Below are positions 54,152 through 62,968 of a stretch of 64,000 bases of DNA, piece by piece. The notes below the pieces were generated by a model. That model saw only the letters and a program-made list of their open reading frames with translations, did not search any database and was not told the DNA's origin. This DNA is from Planctomycetota bacterium (GTDB lineage Bacteria; Planctomycetota; UBA1135; UBA2386). Position 1 is the first letter of the stretch. Each line of letters opens with the position of its first letter. Location: NCBI GenBank assembly GCA_020849665.1, contig JADLFX010000052.1:45979-109978 (forward strand). Reading direction: 5' to 3'. A program made the position numbers and the translations under genes.

Positions 54152-55798
54152 TCGTTGCCTACTACCGGACGAGGCACGAACCTGCTGGCGTGAAGGTGTT
54201 CAGGTCTCTCTGGCGATGGACGTGCGTTGCGCTCGCCATCCTCGGTCGCTCGCTCCGGATTCGACGCCGGGGCGCTCCGGGGTTCCGCGAGGTGCTGCGC
54301 AGCCGCAGCGCATGGCGCCGCGTGCAATACGCCTTTCGACGGACCCACGCTCCCGCGACCCAAGCACCGGCCTGGACCGAGATGAAGCTGATGGAGAGGG
54401 CGCGGAAATACCTGTTCAGCACGAAACGCTCGGAGGAGCTGTTCGACCTCAGGCTCGAGCTCACGTCCGAGGTAGGGCGAATCCGATCCACTCTGCTGCG
54501 CTGGCTTGCCGACCCGGCCATGCGATCCCGATGGTTGCATGTCCCACGTGGACCATCGGGAGCCACGGACACACCGCTGCACCGCGCGTGCGAGCTTCTT
54601 GACGAGGCTCTGGCTCCGGACTTGGTTCCACTGGTCAGTCCGTTCCTCATCGAGGGTAGCGAGGAAGTCCGGAGGGCGATCGCCCTGCTCCTGGGCTCGA
54701 TCGGTTCCGCGGCCTGCGTGCCACCGTTGCACGGGTTGCTCCGCGACCAGGATCCCTGGGTACGCCTCCACTGCGTGATGGGGCTGGAACGGGCGAGGAA
54801 GGCAGGGCGCCTGGAACCCGCCTGCATCGGCGCACTCTTCGCCGCGCTGGCCACCCAGCTGTCACAACCGCTCGGCGCCAAGGGCGCAGTCTTGCTTCTG
54901 CTCTCGATCGACCAGGGGAAGGCTCTCGCCACGTTCCATGACTTGGGCTACTTCGAGCCTGGTTCGAGCGCCCTCGAGCCACTCCTGACAGCCATGAATG
55001 AACTCGGCATCCTGCTGCCCCGGGCCGAAGTACTCAGCCTGCTCGACAAGCTGGAGGCGGAGGCCCACTCGCAGCCGGGCGCGGCCCAGGGACCGGCCCT
55101 GCAGATGCTGGGTGGACATCGAGCTCACGCCGACCGGCGGCGCCTGGAGCGACTCATGGTCGATGGAGGAGCTCTGTCCGTCTACGCCGCACGGGCGCTC
55201 ATGGCTTGGCATGGACTCACCGGCCTCTTCGATCGCATCGTAGCGCATGAGCGCGAGGTCGGATTCGCAGGCCTGAGCAGCGGGGAGCGCATGTGGGCCG
55301 CCACCGAGGCGCTGCACGCGGAGATCAACAACGGCGGTCTGGCCCAGTACTTCTTCAACTCCTGGGGCGACCAGTGGCGCGTGGCACTGGCGGGACTGCA
55401 GGTCATGGACGATCCCGAACGTGCGGACATCCTGCAGGCAGCGCTCGGACGATTCGGCCCTGACGGGCCATCAGAGGATAGGGAGGCGCGCTACGAGCAA
55501 CTCCGCCGGTTGCATCGGAAGCAGGATCACCCGTTCCGGGATCTCGACGACCGGTACTACGCGGTTCGGCTGCCCTTCGAGGTCGCCACCGCGCGATGGG
55601 TGATCGCGAATCAGCAGCTGTTTGGCTGAGTGTCGGCACGCCGTGTGCGTCGTTGGGATCACCGGTGGGTGGATCCGTCCATCGCCGTGGCATGCGACGC
55701 TTGGCAGCCAGCTCCTGGGCCTCGTCCGACCGCACGCCGGAACCGCGACATCGGCCACGGGCTCTACGAGGTTCCCGAGGCGCCGGCGGGGACCTGAC
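54143..55798 (+). mobile_element. possible acquired segment bounded by the direct repeat
   Basis: The segment spans 1656 nt from repeat to repeat and holds one complete gene. Two hand-counted 60-nt lines inside (54361-54420 and 55201-55260) have 60% GC, well below nearby genes. No recombinase, IS or inverted-repeat ends are seen, so the insertion mechanism is unknown. Removing it joins the 101-residue gene to CACGCGCGG at 55799. Alternatives are a paralogue gene conversion or a tandem duplication followed by deletion. Confidence 0.4.
54190..55629 (+). CDS. HEAT-like/DUF4375 protein, lower GC than neighbours
   Basis: A 479-residue protein from GTG at 54190; ATG at 54382 is an alternative that removes an Arg-rich, partly hydrophobic N-terminus. 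HEAT-like helical repeats occupy about residues 125-320 (EEVRRAIALLLGSIGS, DPWVRLHCVMGLERA). The last ~115 residues match DUF4375: EINNGGLAQYFFNSWGD, LRRLHRKQ and LDDRYYAVRLPFE. DUF4375-type domains appear in orphan or defence/immunity settings, but no toxin partner is adjacent. Its codon use is clearly more AT-rich than that of the surrounding genes. Confidence 0.75.
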   Translation: MKVFRSLWRWTCVALAILGRSLRIRRRGAPGFREVLRSRSAWRRVQYAFRRTHAPATQAPAWTEMKLMERARKYLFSTKRSEELFDLRLELTSEVGRIRSTLLRWLADPAMRSRWLHVPRGPSGATDTPLHRACELLDEALAPDLVPLVSPFLIEGSEEVRRAIALLLGSIGSAACVPPLHGLLRDQDPWVRLHCVMGLERARKAGRLEPACIGALFAALATQLSQPLGAKGAVLLLLSIDQGKALATFHDLGYFEPGSSALEPLLTAMNELGILLPRAEVLSLLDKLEAEAHSQPGAAQGPALQMLGGHRAHADRRRLERLMVDGGALSVYAARALMAWHGLTGLFDRIVAHEREVGFAGLSSGERMWAATEALHAEINNGGLAQYFFNSWGDQWRVALAGLQVMDDPERADILQAALGRFGPDGPSEDREARYEQLRRLHRKQDHPFRDLDDRYYAVRLPFEVATARWVIANQQLFG

Positions 55799-55807
55799 CA
55801 CGCGCGG
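55743..55807 (+). repeat. direct repeat, copy 2
   Basis: Second copy of the 56-bp perfect repeat (65 bp with two mismatches). It has no start codon or gene body, only the last 18 codons and TGA of the 101-residue gene. It ends 12 nt before the stop of the small DHp-like gene on the other strand. Confidence 0.9.
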
Positions 55808-55819
55808 ACGGGGCGGGGA

Positions 55820-56011
55820 TCAGCCGCGCCCGCGCAGCTCGCGCACCAGCCGCCCGGTCTCCTCGGCCGATCGCTCGATCACGGCGAGGGCACGCGCGAA
55901 TGCATCCTTGCTGTCCTCCCCGCGCGCGACCGCGGCCTGGGTGGCGATGACGGCCAGGAGGTTGTTCACCTTGTGCACCAGGGTGCGGAACGGGTCATCG
56001 GGTTGGGTCAT
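55820..56011 (-). CDS. small orphan protein resembling a histidine-kinase dimerisation helix
   Basis: A 63-residue protein. FRTLVHKVNNLLAVIATQAAVARG resembles the phosphoacceptor helix of HisKA domains (H followed by NN), with the His at residue 13. No ATPase domain follows. A second helix (AFARALAVIERSAEETGRLVREL) would complete a DHp-type hairpin. It may be a stand-alone phosphotransfer or dimerisation protein. It lies next to the flagellar operon, divergently. Confidence 0.5.
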   Translation of the reverse strand: MTQPDDPFRTLVHKVNNLLAVIATQAAVARGEDSKDAFARALAVIERSAEETGRLVRELRGRG

Positions 56012-56318
56012 GGGTCGCTCGTCCCGCCCATGCTCCCGCGACGCAGGGCTCCCGGAGAAGCCTGGCATCCCGGATCCGGGTTCGCACTCTCCAGAGCTGG
56101 GCGGCGATCTGCGGCCGCACACTGCGGCGCTCCACCGGATCTCCGTGGCCAGACACCGCCCGCCGGTCCACGACCTCGGGCCGGGCCCATGGCCGTTCTG
56201 TACAGGGCGTCGCAGCCTGCCACGCTCCACTTGTGTTGGTCGCCGTCGCTGACCCCACATCTTGTGGTTTCAGACCTGGCAAGCCCGTTGCTCCAGGAGC
56301 GGCAGCGAGGCGAACCCC
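56012..56318. other. divergent control region before the fliO operon
   Basis: This 307-nt interval has no convincing gene. It includes a sigma-54-type promoter (56277-56292) with a short leader to fliO. Nothing else regular was seen, and any enhancer for a sigma-54 activator cannot be picked out by eye. Confidence 0.5.
56277..56292 (+). promoter_or_regulatory. sigma-54-like promoter of the flagellar export operon
   Basis: TGGCAAG, a 4-nt spacer, then TTGCT. The key GG and GC dinucleotides are exactly 10 nt apart, and the match to TGGCACG-N4-TTGC(A/T) is near-perfect. A start site near 56303 leaves a ~16-nt leader to the fliO ATG. sigma-54 control of flagellar export genes is known in many bacteria; no rpoN or activator gene is in the window. 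Confidence 0.6.
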
Positions 56319-56981
56319 ATGCAGGCAAAGTGGAAATGGCTGCTGCTCCCCCCGGCTCTGGCTCTGGTCCTATTCCTCGGACCCCTGCGCGACGTCGCCG
56401 CCCCCAAGTCCGCGCACTCCACCGCCGCCCCCGCAGCGTCCGCCGCCAATCCAGGCACGAACGACGCGAATCCGTCCGCCGCCGCCACCGCGCGCGGGCC
56501 CGCGGAGTTCCCCGGCCTGTGGCAGGTGGGCAGCACGCTGCTCGGCGTCTTGCTCCTCGGTGGCGTCGGACTCGCGGTGCTGGCTCGCTGCAAGGGCCGC
56601 GGTCTGGGCGGCGCGGCCGGGCCGGTGAGCGTGCGCCAGTCGCTGCGCCTCTCGCCCCGCCACCGCCTGCACGCCGTGGTGCTGGAAGGCAGGCTCCTGC
56701 TCGTCGGTGAGTGCGAAGGGAACCTCGCGGTCCTGCACACCGGCACCGATCCCGAGGTGCTCGCCGACGAAGCGCGCGTCGCCGGCCGCGACGATGACGG
56801 TGCCGTCCCGCGCGACATGATCCTGCCCGCGGTGCCGCCGCGTCGCCTGCCGCCCCGGCCACGCCAGCCGCTCCCCGACCCTGCGGCGGCCGCCGCAGGG
56901 CAGCCCGCCACCGGTCGCAACACGCTGGCCGACTTCCAGGCCCTGCTGCGCAAGCTGCGCCCGGAGCGCGTGGCCCAGTGA
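56319..56981 (+). CDS. fliO: flagellar biosynthesis protein FliO
   Basis: A 220-residue protein. Two hydrophobic segments: an N-terminal one (WLLLPPALALVLFL) and the FliO membrane helix at about residues 75-95. After it comes the FliO cytoplasmic strand pattern VRQSLRLSPRHRLHAVVLEGRLLLVGECEGNLAVL. A Pro-rich tail follows. FliO helps assemble FliP. The stop overlaps the fliP start. Confidence 0.8.
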   Translation: MQAKWKWLLLPPALALVLFLGPLRDVAAPKSAHSTAAPAASAANPGTNDANPSAAATARGPAEFPGLWQVGSTLLGVLLLGGVGLAVLARCKGRGLGGAAGPVSVRQSLRLSPRHRLHAVVLEGRLLLVGECEGNLAVLHTGTDPEVLADEARVAGRDDDGAVPRDMILPAVPPRRLPPRPRQPLPDPAAAAAGQPATGRNTLADFQALLRKLRPERVAQ

Positions 56982-57754
56982 CACGGACCCTCGGCATCCT
57001 CGCGGCCGTCCTCGTGCTCGCCGGGCTCGCCGCCGCGCAGGGCACGCAGGGCCCGCTCCCCGCAGGCGGCGCCGCGGCGCCCGCGATCTCGGTGCAGATC
57101 GGCGGCGGCGACGAGCCACGCACCCTCGGCACGGCCGTCGAGATCTTCCTGTTCATGACGCTGCTCTCGCTGGCCCCGGCGATCGTCATGACGATGACCT
57201 GCTTCACGCGCATCGTGATCGTGCTCTCGTTCCTGAAGCGCGCGATGGCGATGCAGGAGCTGCCGCCGGCGCCGGTGGTCACCGGCTTCGCGCTCTTCCT
57301 GTCGATCTTCCTGATGCAGCCGGTGGCCAAGGACGTCTACGAACAGGCGTACCGGCCGTACGTCGACGGCGAGCTCGGGTTCGAGCAGGCCGCGGGCAAC
57401 GCCGGCGACCGCGTCACCGCGTTCATGATCCGCCAGACGCGGGTCGAGGACGTGGAGCTGATCCTCTCGCTCGCCCGGACCGCACCGCCGGCCACGCCGC
57501 AAGAGGTGCCGTTCCACGTCGCGGTGCCCGCATTCATCCTGTCGGAGGTGAAGACCGCGTTCCAGATGGGGTTCGTGATCTTCCTGCCGTTCGTGGTCAT
57601 CGATCTGGTGATCTCCGCGATCCTGGTGTCGATGGGGATGTTCACGCTGCCGCCGGTGGTGATCTCCACGCCGCTCAAGCTGCTGCTCTTCGTGCTGGTC
57701 GACGGCTGGAACCTCGTCGTCGTGTCGCTCGCCGAGAGCTTCCGCAACGCCTGA
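56978..57754 (+). CDS. fliP: flagellar export gate protein FliP
   Basis: A 258-residue protein from a GTG overlapping the fliO stop. It has a signal-like N-terminus and four membrane segments, with MTMTCFTRIVIVLSFLKRAM and PVVTGFALFLSIFLM typical of FliP. The LPFVVIDLVISAILVSMGM helix is also conserved. It forms the export-gate core with FliQ and FliR. Confidence 0.96.
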   Translation: MTRTLGILAAVLVLAGLAAAQGTQGPLPAGGAAAPAISVQIGGGDEPRTLGTAVEIFLFMTLLSLAPAIVMTMTCFTRIVIVLSFLKRAMAMQELPPAPVVTGFALFLSIFLMQPVAKDVYEQAYRPYVDGELGFEQAAGNAGDRVTAFMIRQTRVEDVELILSLARTAPPATPQEVPFHVAVPAFILSEVKTAFQMGFVIFLPFVVIDLVISAILVSMGMFTLPPVVISTPLKLLLFVLVDGWNLVVVSLAESFRNA

Positions 57755-57767
57755 AGGAGGATGCGCC

Positions 57768-58043
57768 ATGGACGAATCCGTCATCCTGGATCTGGCCGAG
57801 GCCACGTTGCTGCTGGCGCTCAAGATCGTCGCACCGGCACTGCTGGTGGGCCTCTTCGTGGGGCTCCTGATCAGCTTGTTCCAGACGCTGACGTCGCTCA
57901 ACGAACAGACGCTCGCCCTGGTGCCCAAGATGATCGCGGTCACCACCACGTTGCTGCTGCTCCTGCCGTGGATCCTGGGCACGCTGCGCGACTTCGCGCG
58001 CACGCTGCTCCTCGACTTGTCCAGCTACGGCCCGCCGGTGTGA
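57768..58043 (+). CDS. fliQ: flagellar export gate protein FliQ
   Basis: A 91-residue protein with two transmembrane helices and the family motif GLLISLFQTLTSLNEQTLALVPKM. An AGGAGGA Shine-Dalgarno-like run lies just before the ATG. Normal family length. Confidence 0.96.
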   Translation: MDESVILDLAEATLLLALKIVAPALLVGLFVGLLISLFQTLTSLNEQTLALVPKMIAVTTTLLLLLPWILGTLRDFARTLLLDLSSYGPPV

Positions 58044-58059
58044 GGAGGACGCGCGCCCC

Positions 58060-58824
58060 GTGGACCTGCTGGCCGTGATGCCGCTGCTGCCGGCGCTCTT
58101 CCTGCACCTGGTGCGGGCGGGTGCGTTCTTCGCCGTCGTGCCGCTCTTCGGCACCGGGGTGGAGTCGGTGCTGTTCCGCATCGTGCTGAGCGTGGCGTTC
58201 GGCGGGATCTTCTGGTGGGTCGGCGACAAGGCCATGGCCATGCCCACGTCGATGCTGGAGCTGGGTGTGCTGGCAGCGCGCGAGGCGGTGATCGGCTTCG
58301 CGCTCGGGTTCGTGGCGGAACTGCTCCTGGTCGGCCTGCGCATCGCAGGCGAGGTGGTCGGCAACGAGATGGGCTTCTCCATGGCCCAGACCCTCGACCC
58401 GCTCACCGGCCGCAACAGCTTCGTGGTGCCGCAGTTCTTCGAGCTGGTGGGCGGGCTCCTGATCTTCGCCCTCGACCTGCACCACGACGCCCTGCGCGCG
58501 CTCGCGGCCGCCTACGAGGTGCTGCCCGTGGGCCAGCCGTTCGATGCCGGCGCGGTGCTCGACCGCCTGCGCATCCTGATCGGCGGGGTGATCGGTTTCG
58601 GCCTGCACTGGGCCACGCCGCTGCTCGGCGTGATGCTGGTGGTCACCGCGGTGTTCGCGATCCTCTCCCGCGCGGTCCCGAACCTGAACCTGATGGAGTT
58701 CTCGTTCGGCCTGCGCATCCTGCTCGCGCTGCTGGCCGCCTACCTGCTGCTGCGCGAAGGCACGCCGATGCTGGTGGACCACGCCCGCCGCATCCTGGCC
58801 GAGGCCCGGGTCCTCTTCGTCTGA
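58060..58824 (+). CDS. fliR: flagellar export gate protein FliR
   Basis: A 254-residue protein with about six hydrophobic segments, started at GTG. FliR landmarks: FFAVVPLFG, REAVIGFALGFVAELLLVGLRIAGE and the DPLTGRNSFVVPQF block. It completes the FliPQR gate. Confidence 0.94.
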   Translation: MDLLAVMPLLPALFLHLVRAGAFFAVVPLFGTGVESVLFRIVLSVAFGGIFWWVGDKAMAMPTSMLELGVLAAREAVIGFALGFVAELLLVGLRIAGEVVGNEMGFSMAQTLDPLTGRNSFVVPQFFELVGGLLIFALDLHHDALRALAAAYEVLPVGQPFDAGAVLDRLRILIGGVIGFGLHWATPLLGVMLVVTAVFAILSRAVPNLNLMEFSFGLRILLALLAAYLLLREGTPMLVDHARRILAEARVLFV

Positions 58825-58831
58825 GTGCGCC

Positions 58832-59917
58832 ATGCCGCTCTTCCGCGACGACACGGGCAAGACGGAGAAACCCACCCCGACGCGCCTCAACGAGGCGCGC
58901 GAGAAGGGCCAGGTGCCGTACAGCCATGAGTTCGTCCTGGCCGGCTCGCTGATGGCCTCGCTGGTGGGACTCCTGGTGTTCGGCCCCTGGCTGGCGGCCC
59001 GCCTGCGCGCCGCACTCACCCACGGGCTCACCGTGGACCTGGAGGAGCATCACGTCGGCGACGACCCGCTCGGCTTCGTCCAGGAGATCGTCTCGCACCT
59101 CGTCCTGGTCCTGCCGCCCTTCCTGGCGCTGGCTGGCGTCGCGTTCCTGGCGGCGCTCGCGTGCGGCTACGGGCACATCGGCTTCAAGGTCGCGCCGGGC
59201 GCGCTCGGCTTCCACCTGGAGCGGCTGAACCCGGTCACCGGCCTGTCGCGGATCCTGAGCGCCACGGCGGTGGTGCGCCTCCTGCAGAGCCTCGCCAAGC
59301 TCGCGGTGCTGGGCTTCGTGCTGTGGCTGGTGTTGCGCGCCCGTTGGCACGAGCTGGCCAATCTCTACCACGTGCCCGACTTCGCCGCCGCGCTGGGCAT
59401 CGTGCTCGACGCGGTGTTTGCGATCTTCCTCTGGGTGGGCGTGGCGCTGCTCCTGCTCTCGGTGATCGACCTGATCTGGTCACGCCACCAGCACACCAAG
59501 ACCCTGATGATGACCCGGCAGGAGGTCGAGGACGAACGCAAGCGCAGCGAGGGCGATCCACTGGTGAAGAGCCGCCAGCGCAGCGCGCGGATGACGCTGA
59601 TGCGCCAGCGCATGATGGAGGCGATCCCCAAGGCCGACGTGGTGATCACCAACCCCACGCACTTCTCCGTGGCCCTGCGCTACGAGCGCGGCCGCACCGC
59701 GGCGCCCGAGGTAGTGGCCAAGGGCGCCGACGATCTGGCGCTCAAGATCCGCGAGCTCGCGCGCCAGCACGGCGTGCCGCTCATGGAGGACCCGCCGTTG
59801 GCCCGCGCGCTGTTCCGCGCGGTGAAGGTCGGCCAGGAGATTCCGGCCCGCTTCTACCAGGCGGTCGCCGCAGTCCTTTCGCACGTGTACCGGCTGCGCG
59901 GCCGGGGAGTCGCGTGA
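58832..59917 (+). CDS. flhB: flagellar export switch protein FlhB
   Basis: A 361-residue protein with the N-terminal KTEKPTPTRLNEAREKGQVP and four membrane segments, then a cytoplasmic domain. The autocleavage site NPTH is at about residue 273 (VITNPTHFSVALRYE), so substrate-specificity switching is expected. It lies 7 nt after fliR. Confidence 0.96.
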   Translation: MPLFRDDTGKTEKPTPTRLNEAREKGQVPYSHEFVLAGSLMASLVGLLVFGPWLAARLRAALTHGLTVDLEEHHVGDDPLGFVQEIVSHLVLVLPPFLALAGVAFLAALACGYGHIGFKVAPGALGFHLERLNPVTGLSRILSATAVVRLLQSLAKLAVLGFVLWLVLRARWHELANLYHVPDFAAALGIVLDAVFAIFLWVGVALLLLSVIDLIWSRHQHTKTLMMTRQEVEDERKRSEGDPLVKSRQRSARMTLMRQRMMEAIPKADVVITNPTHFSVALRYERGRTAAPEVVAKGADDLALKIRELARQHGVPLMEDPPLARALFRAVKVGQEIPARFYQAVAAVLSHVYRLRGRGVA

Positions 59918-59920
59918 GCC

Positions 59921-61960
59921 ATGCCCAACACCCTGAAGAGCAACCGCAACAACGTCCTGGCGATCGTCGTCGTCGCGATCCTCGCGGTGATGCTGATCCC
60001 GATGCCGCCGCTCCTGCTGGACGCGCTGCTGGCCACCAACATCACGTTGAGCCTCCTGGTCATGATGACGGTGCTCAACATGGCGCGGCCGGTCGAGTTC
60101 TCGACCTTCCCCAGCCTGCTGCTCTTCACTGCCCTGTTCCGTCTGGCACTGAACGTCGCCTCCACGCGCCTGATCCTGCTGGAGGGTCAACCCGGCAACA
60201 TCATCACGGCGTTCGGCACGTTCGTGATCGGCGGCAACTACATCGTCGGGATCCTGATCTTCCTGATCCTGATGGTGATCCAGTTCATGGTCATCACCAA
60301 GGGCCAGAACCGCATCAGCGAGGTCGCGGCGCGCTTCACGCTCGACGCGATGCCCGGCAAGCAGATGTCGATCGACGCCGACCTCAACTCCGGCATCATC
60401 GGCAACGAAGAGGCCAAGACCCGCCGCCAGGAACTGACCCGGGAAGCCGAGTTCTACGGCGCGATGGACGGCGCAGGGAAGTTCGTGCGCGGCGACGCGA
60501 TCGCCGGGTTGATCATCACGTTCATCAACATCGTCGGCGGCCTGATCCTGGGGCAGGTCAGCCACGGCCTGACGATGGCCGAGTCGTTCGCGCGCTACAC
60601 CGTGCTCACGGTGGGCGACGGCCTCGTGGCCACCATCCCAGCCCTCCTGATCTCGACCGCGTCCGGCCTGCTGGTGACCAAGAACAACAGCGAGCACGGG
60701 CTCGGTTCGGAGATGGGCGCGCAGATGTTCCTGCGGCCGCGCGCCATGACGGCGGTGGCCGGCGTGATCGCGCTGGTGGGCTTGCTGCCGGGCATGCCGG
60801 CGCTGCCGTTCTTCGCCCTGGCGGGAATCCTGCTGTTCCTCTCCGCCGGGGTGAACAGGCGCGATCGCGCCGGCGCGGCGGCGGCCAAGGCCGAGGCCAC
60901 GCAGGCCAAGGACGCGGCGCAGGCGCCGATCGAGGACCTGCTGCTCGTGGACCGCCTCGGCATCGAGATCGGCTACCGGCTGATCGGGCTGGTCGAGGCC
61001 GGCAAGGGCGGCGGGCTCTTGGAGCACATCCGCGCGGTGCGGCGTCAGTTCGCTTCCACCCTCGGCCTCGTGATCCCGCCCATCCGCGTGAAGGACAACA
61101 TCCACCTCGAGCCCAACGGCTACCAGATCCTGCTCAACGGGCAGGTGATCGCCAAGGGCGAGCTGCGCGCCGGCCACTACCTGGCGATGGACCCCAGCGG
61201 CCGCGCACCGGCGATCGGCGGGGTGGAGACGCTGGAGCCGGCCTTCGGCCTGCCCGCGCGCTGGATCCCGGAGAGCGAGAAGGACCGCGCCGAGGTGCTG
61301 GGCTACACGGTGATCGACGCACCGTCGGTGCTGGTCACTCATCTCACCGAGGTCCTCAAGCGCGCCGCCTCCGAGCTGCTCAGCCGTGACGACGTGAAGA
61401 GCCTGCTCGACAACCTGAAGAAGACCTCGCCGGCGGTGGTCGAAGAGCTGGTTCCGAACCAGCTCACCATCGGGCAGGTGCAGCGCGTCCTCGCCGGTCT
61501 GCTCAAGGAAGGCGTGCCGATCCGCAACCTGCAGAGCGTGCTGGAGGCGCTGGCCGACGGCGTGACCGAATCCAAGGACCCGCGCGTGCTGGTCGAGAAG
61601 GCGCGGGGGCGCCTCGCACGCAGCATCGTCGAGCGGCACCTCGACACGGGCGGCGTCCTGCACGCCGCGATGATCGATCCGAACCTGGAGCGCAGTCTCA
61701 GCGACGCGGTGAACGGCGCCGAGGGTCTGGCCGCACTTCCGGCCGGCTTCCTGGCACGCTTCGTCGACCACACCGCCGAGGCCCTGGCCGCGCTGGCGCG
61801 CGAAGGCCGCGACCCGGTGCTGGTGACCCGAGCGTCGCTGCGGCCGTTCCTGGCCGAAGCGGTGGCCGGCGTGATCCCCAACGCGGCGGTCCTCAGCTAC
61901 CAGGAGACGACACCGGCACGGAAGGTCGAGACCCGCTCGCGCATCGCGGTTCCCGTCTAG
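59921..61960 (+). CDS. flhA: flagellar export protein FlhA
   Basis: A 679-residue protein. About eight membrane helices fill the first 310 residues, with the FHIPEP region (PVEFSTFPSLLLFTALFRLALNVASTRLIL) and the cytoplasmic loop AMPGKQMSIDADLNSGII. The C-terminal cytoplasmic domain (about 330-679) docks chaperone-substrate complexes. It begins 3 nt after the flhB stop. Confidence 0.97.
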   Translation: MPNTLKSNRNNVLAIVVVAILAVMLIPMPPLLLDALLATNITLSLLVMMTVLNMARPVEFSTFPSLLLFTALFRLALNVASTRLILLEGQPGNIITAFGTFVIGGNYIVGILIFLILMVIQFMVITKGQNRISEVAARFTLDAMPGKQMSIDADLNSGIIGNEEAKTRRQELTREAEFYGAMDGAGKFVRGDAIAGLIITFINIVGGLILGQVSHGLTMAESFARYTVLTVGDGLVATIPALLISTASGLLVTKNNSEHGLGSEMGAQMFLRPRAMTAVAGVIALVGLLPGMPALPFFALAGILLFLSAGVNRRDRAGAAAAKAEATQAKDAAQAPIEDLLLVDRLGIEIGYRLIGLVEAGKGGGLLEHIRAVRRQFASTLGLVIPPIRVKDNIHLEPNGYQILLNGQVIAKGELRAGHYLAMDPSGRAPAIGGVETLEPAFGLPARWIPESEKDRAEVLGYTVIDAPSVLVTHLTEVLKRAASELLSRDDVKSLLDNLKKTSPAVVEELVPNQLTIGQVQRVLAGLLKEGVPIRNLQSVLEALADGVTESKDPRVLVEKARGRLARSIVERHLDTGGVLHAAMIDPNLERSLSDAVNGAEGLAALPAGFLARFVDHTAEALAALAREGRDPVLVTRASLRPFLAEAVAGVIPNAAVLSYQETTPARKVETRSRIAVPV

Positions 61961-61981
61961 CCCCCGATCCTACGGACCCCC

Positions 61982-62968
61982 ATGTTGCTCAAGCGAATCG
62001 AGGCCAAGACCATCTCCGAGGCACTCGCCAAGGTCCGCAAGGAATGCGGCGAGCGCGCGCTCGTGATCGAGACCCGCCCCACCCCGGGCGGATATCAGGT
62101 GATCGCGGCTCGCCCGGATGCCAACGCCGCGGCGCCGGTACGCCCGGGCGCGGCGGCCGAGCGGCGCTGGAAGCGCGCGTTCGCGCGGTTCGCCGAGGCC
62201 GGCCTGCGCGCCGGCCTGGGAGTGAACCTCCTCGCCGCAGTCGAGGACGCGCTGCTCGGCACGCGGATCGACCTCGAGCGCGAGGGCGACCCTGCCCTGC
62301 CCCGCGTGTGCGGGCGGATCCTGCGCGGGCTGATCCGGACCGAGCCGTTCGGCCTGCCGCGCTTCAAGGTCACCGCGCTCGTGGGCGCCACCGGCGTGGG
62401 CAAGACCACCACCCTGGCCAAGCTCGCCTCCCGTGCCCTGCATCAGGAGGGCGAGTCGGTGGCGATCCTCACCCTCGACACCTGGCGGATCGCCGCCGTC
62501 GAGCAGCTCCGCGCCTATGCCGACATGCTCGGCGTGCCTTGCGAGGTCGCATTCACCCCCGCCGACCTGCGCCGGCTGGCCCAGCGCCACGGCGACAAGG
62601 ACCGCATCCTGATCGACACCACCGGCCGCTCGCCCCACGACCGCGCCGCGCTCGACGCCCTGCGCGGCGCCCTCGGCGCGACCGAGGCCGCGGCCCTGCT
62701 CTGCCTGCCCGCCGGCCTGCGCCGGGCCGACGCGGTCGCGCAGCTCCGCGCGTTCGAGCCCCTCGGCGTGCGCGCCGCCGTGCTCACCAAGTGGGACGAG
62801 ACCGAGGTCCCCGGCGAGGCGCTCTCGCTGCTGGTCGAGGACGGCCTGCCCATCAGCCACGTCACCGTCGGCCAGCGCGTGCCCGAGGACCTGATCGTGG
62901 CCGACGCCGCGCTCCTGGCCGGATCGCTTCTCGACCTGGAGCCCGCCACGGTGGAGGCGATCCTGTGA
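61982..62968 (+). CDS. flhF: flagellar GTPase FlhF
   Basis: A 328-residue SRP-type GTPase. An N-terminal basic domain (about 1-110) is followed by the NG domain: P-loop GATGVGKTTTLAKLA, TLDTWRIAAVEQLRAYADML, DTTGRSPHD, and TKWDET. FlhF sets flagellar position and number. Its stop overlaps the flhG start (GTGA). Confidence 0.94.
   Translation: MLLKRIEAKTISEALAKVRKECGERALVIETRPTPGGYQVIAARPDANAAAPVRPGAAAERRWKRAFARFAEAGLRAGLGVNLLAAVEDALLGTRIDLEREGDPALPRVCGRILRGLIRTEPFGLPRFKVTALVGATGVGKTTTLAKLASRALHQEGESVAILTLDTWRIAAVEQLRAYADMLGVPCEVAFTPADLRRLAQRHGDKDRILIDTTGRSPHDRAALDALRGALGATEAAALLCLPAGLRRADAVAQLRAFEPLGVRAAVLTKWDETEVPGEALSLLVEDGLPISHVTVGQRVPEDLIVADAALLAGSLLDLEPATVEAIL

Noticed and set aside
54143..55742. 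Insertion sequence or transposon
   Set aside because: No transposase, no terminal inverted repeats, and the 56-bp duplication is far longer than IS target-site duplications.
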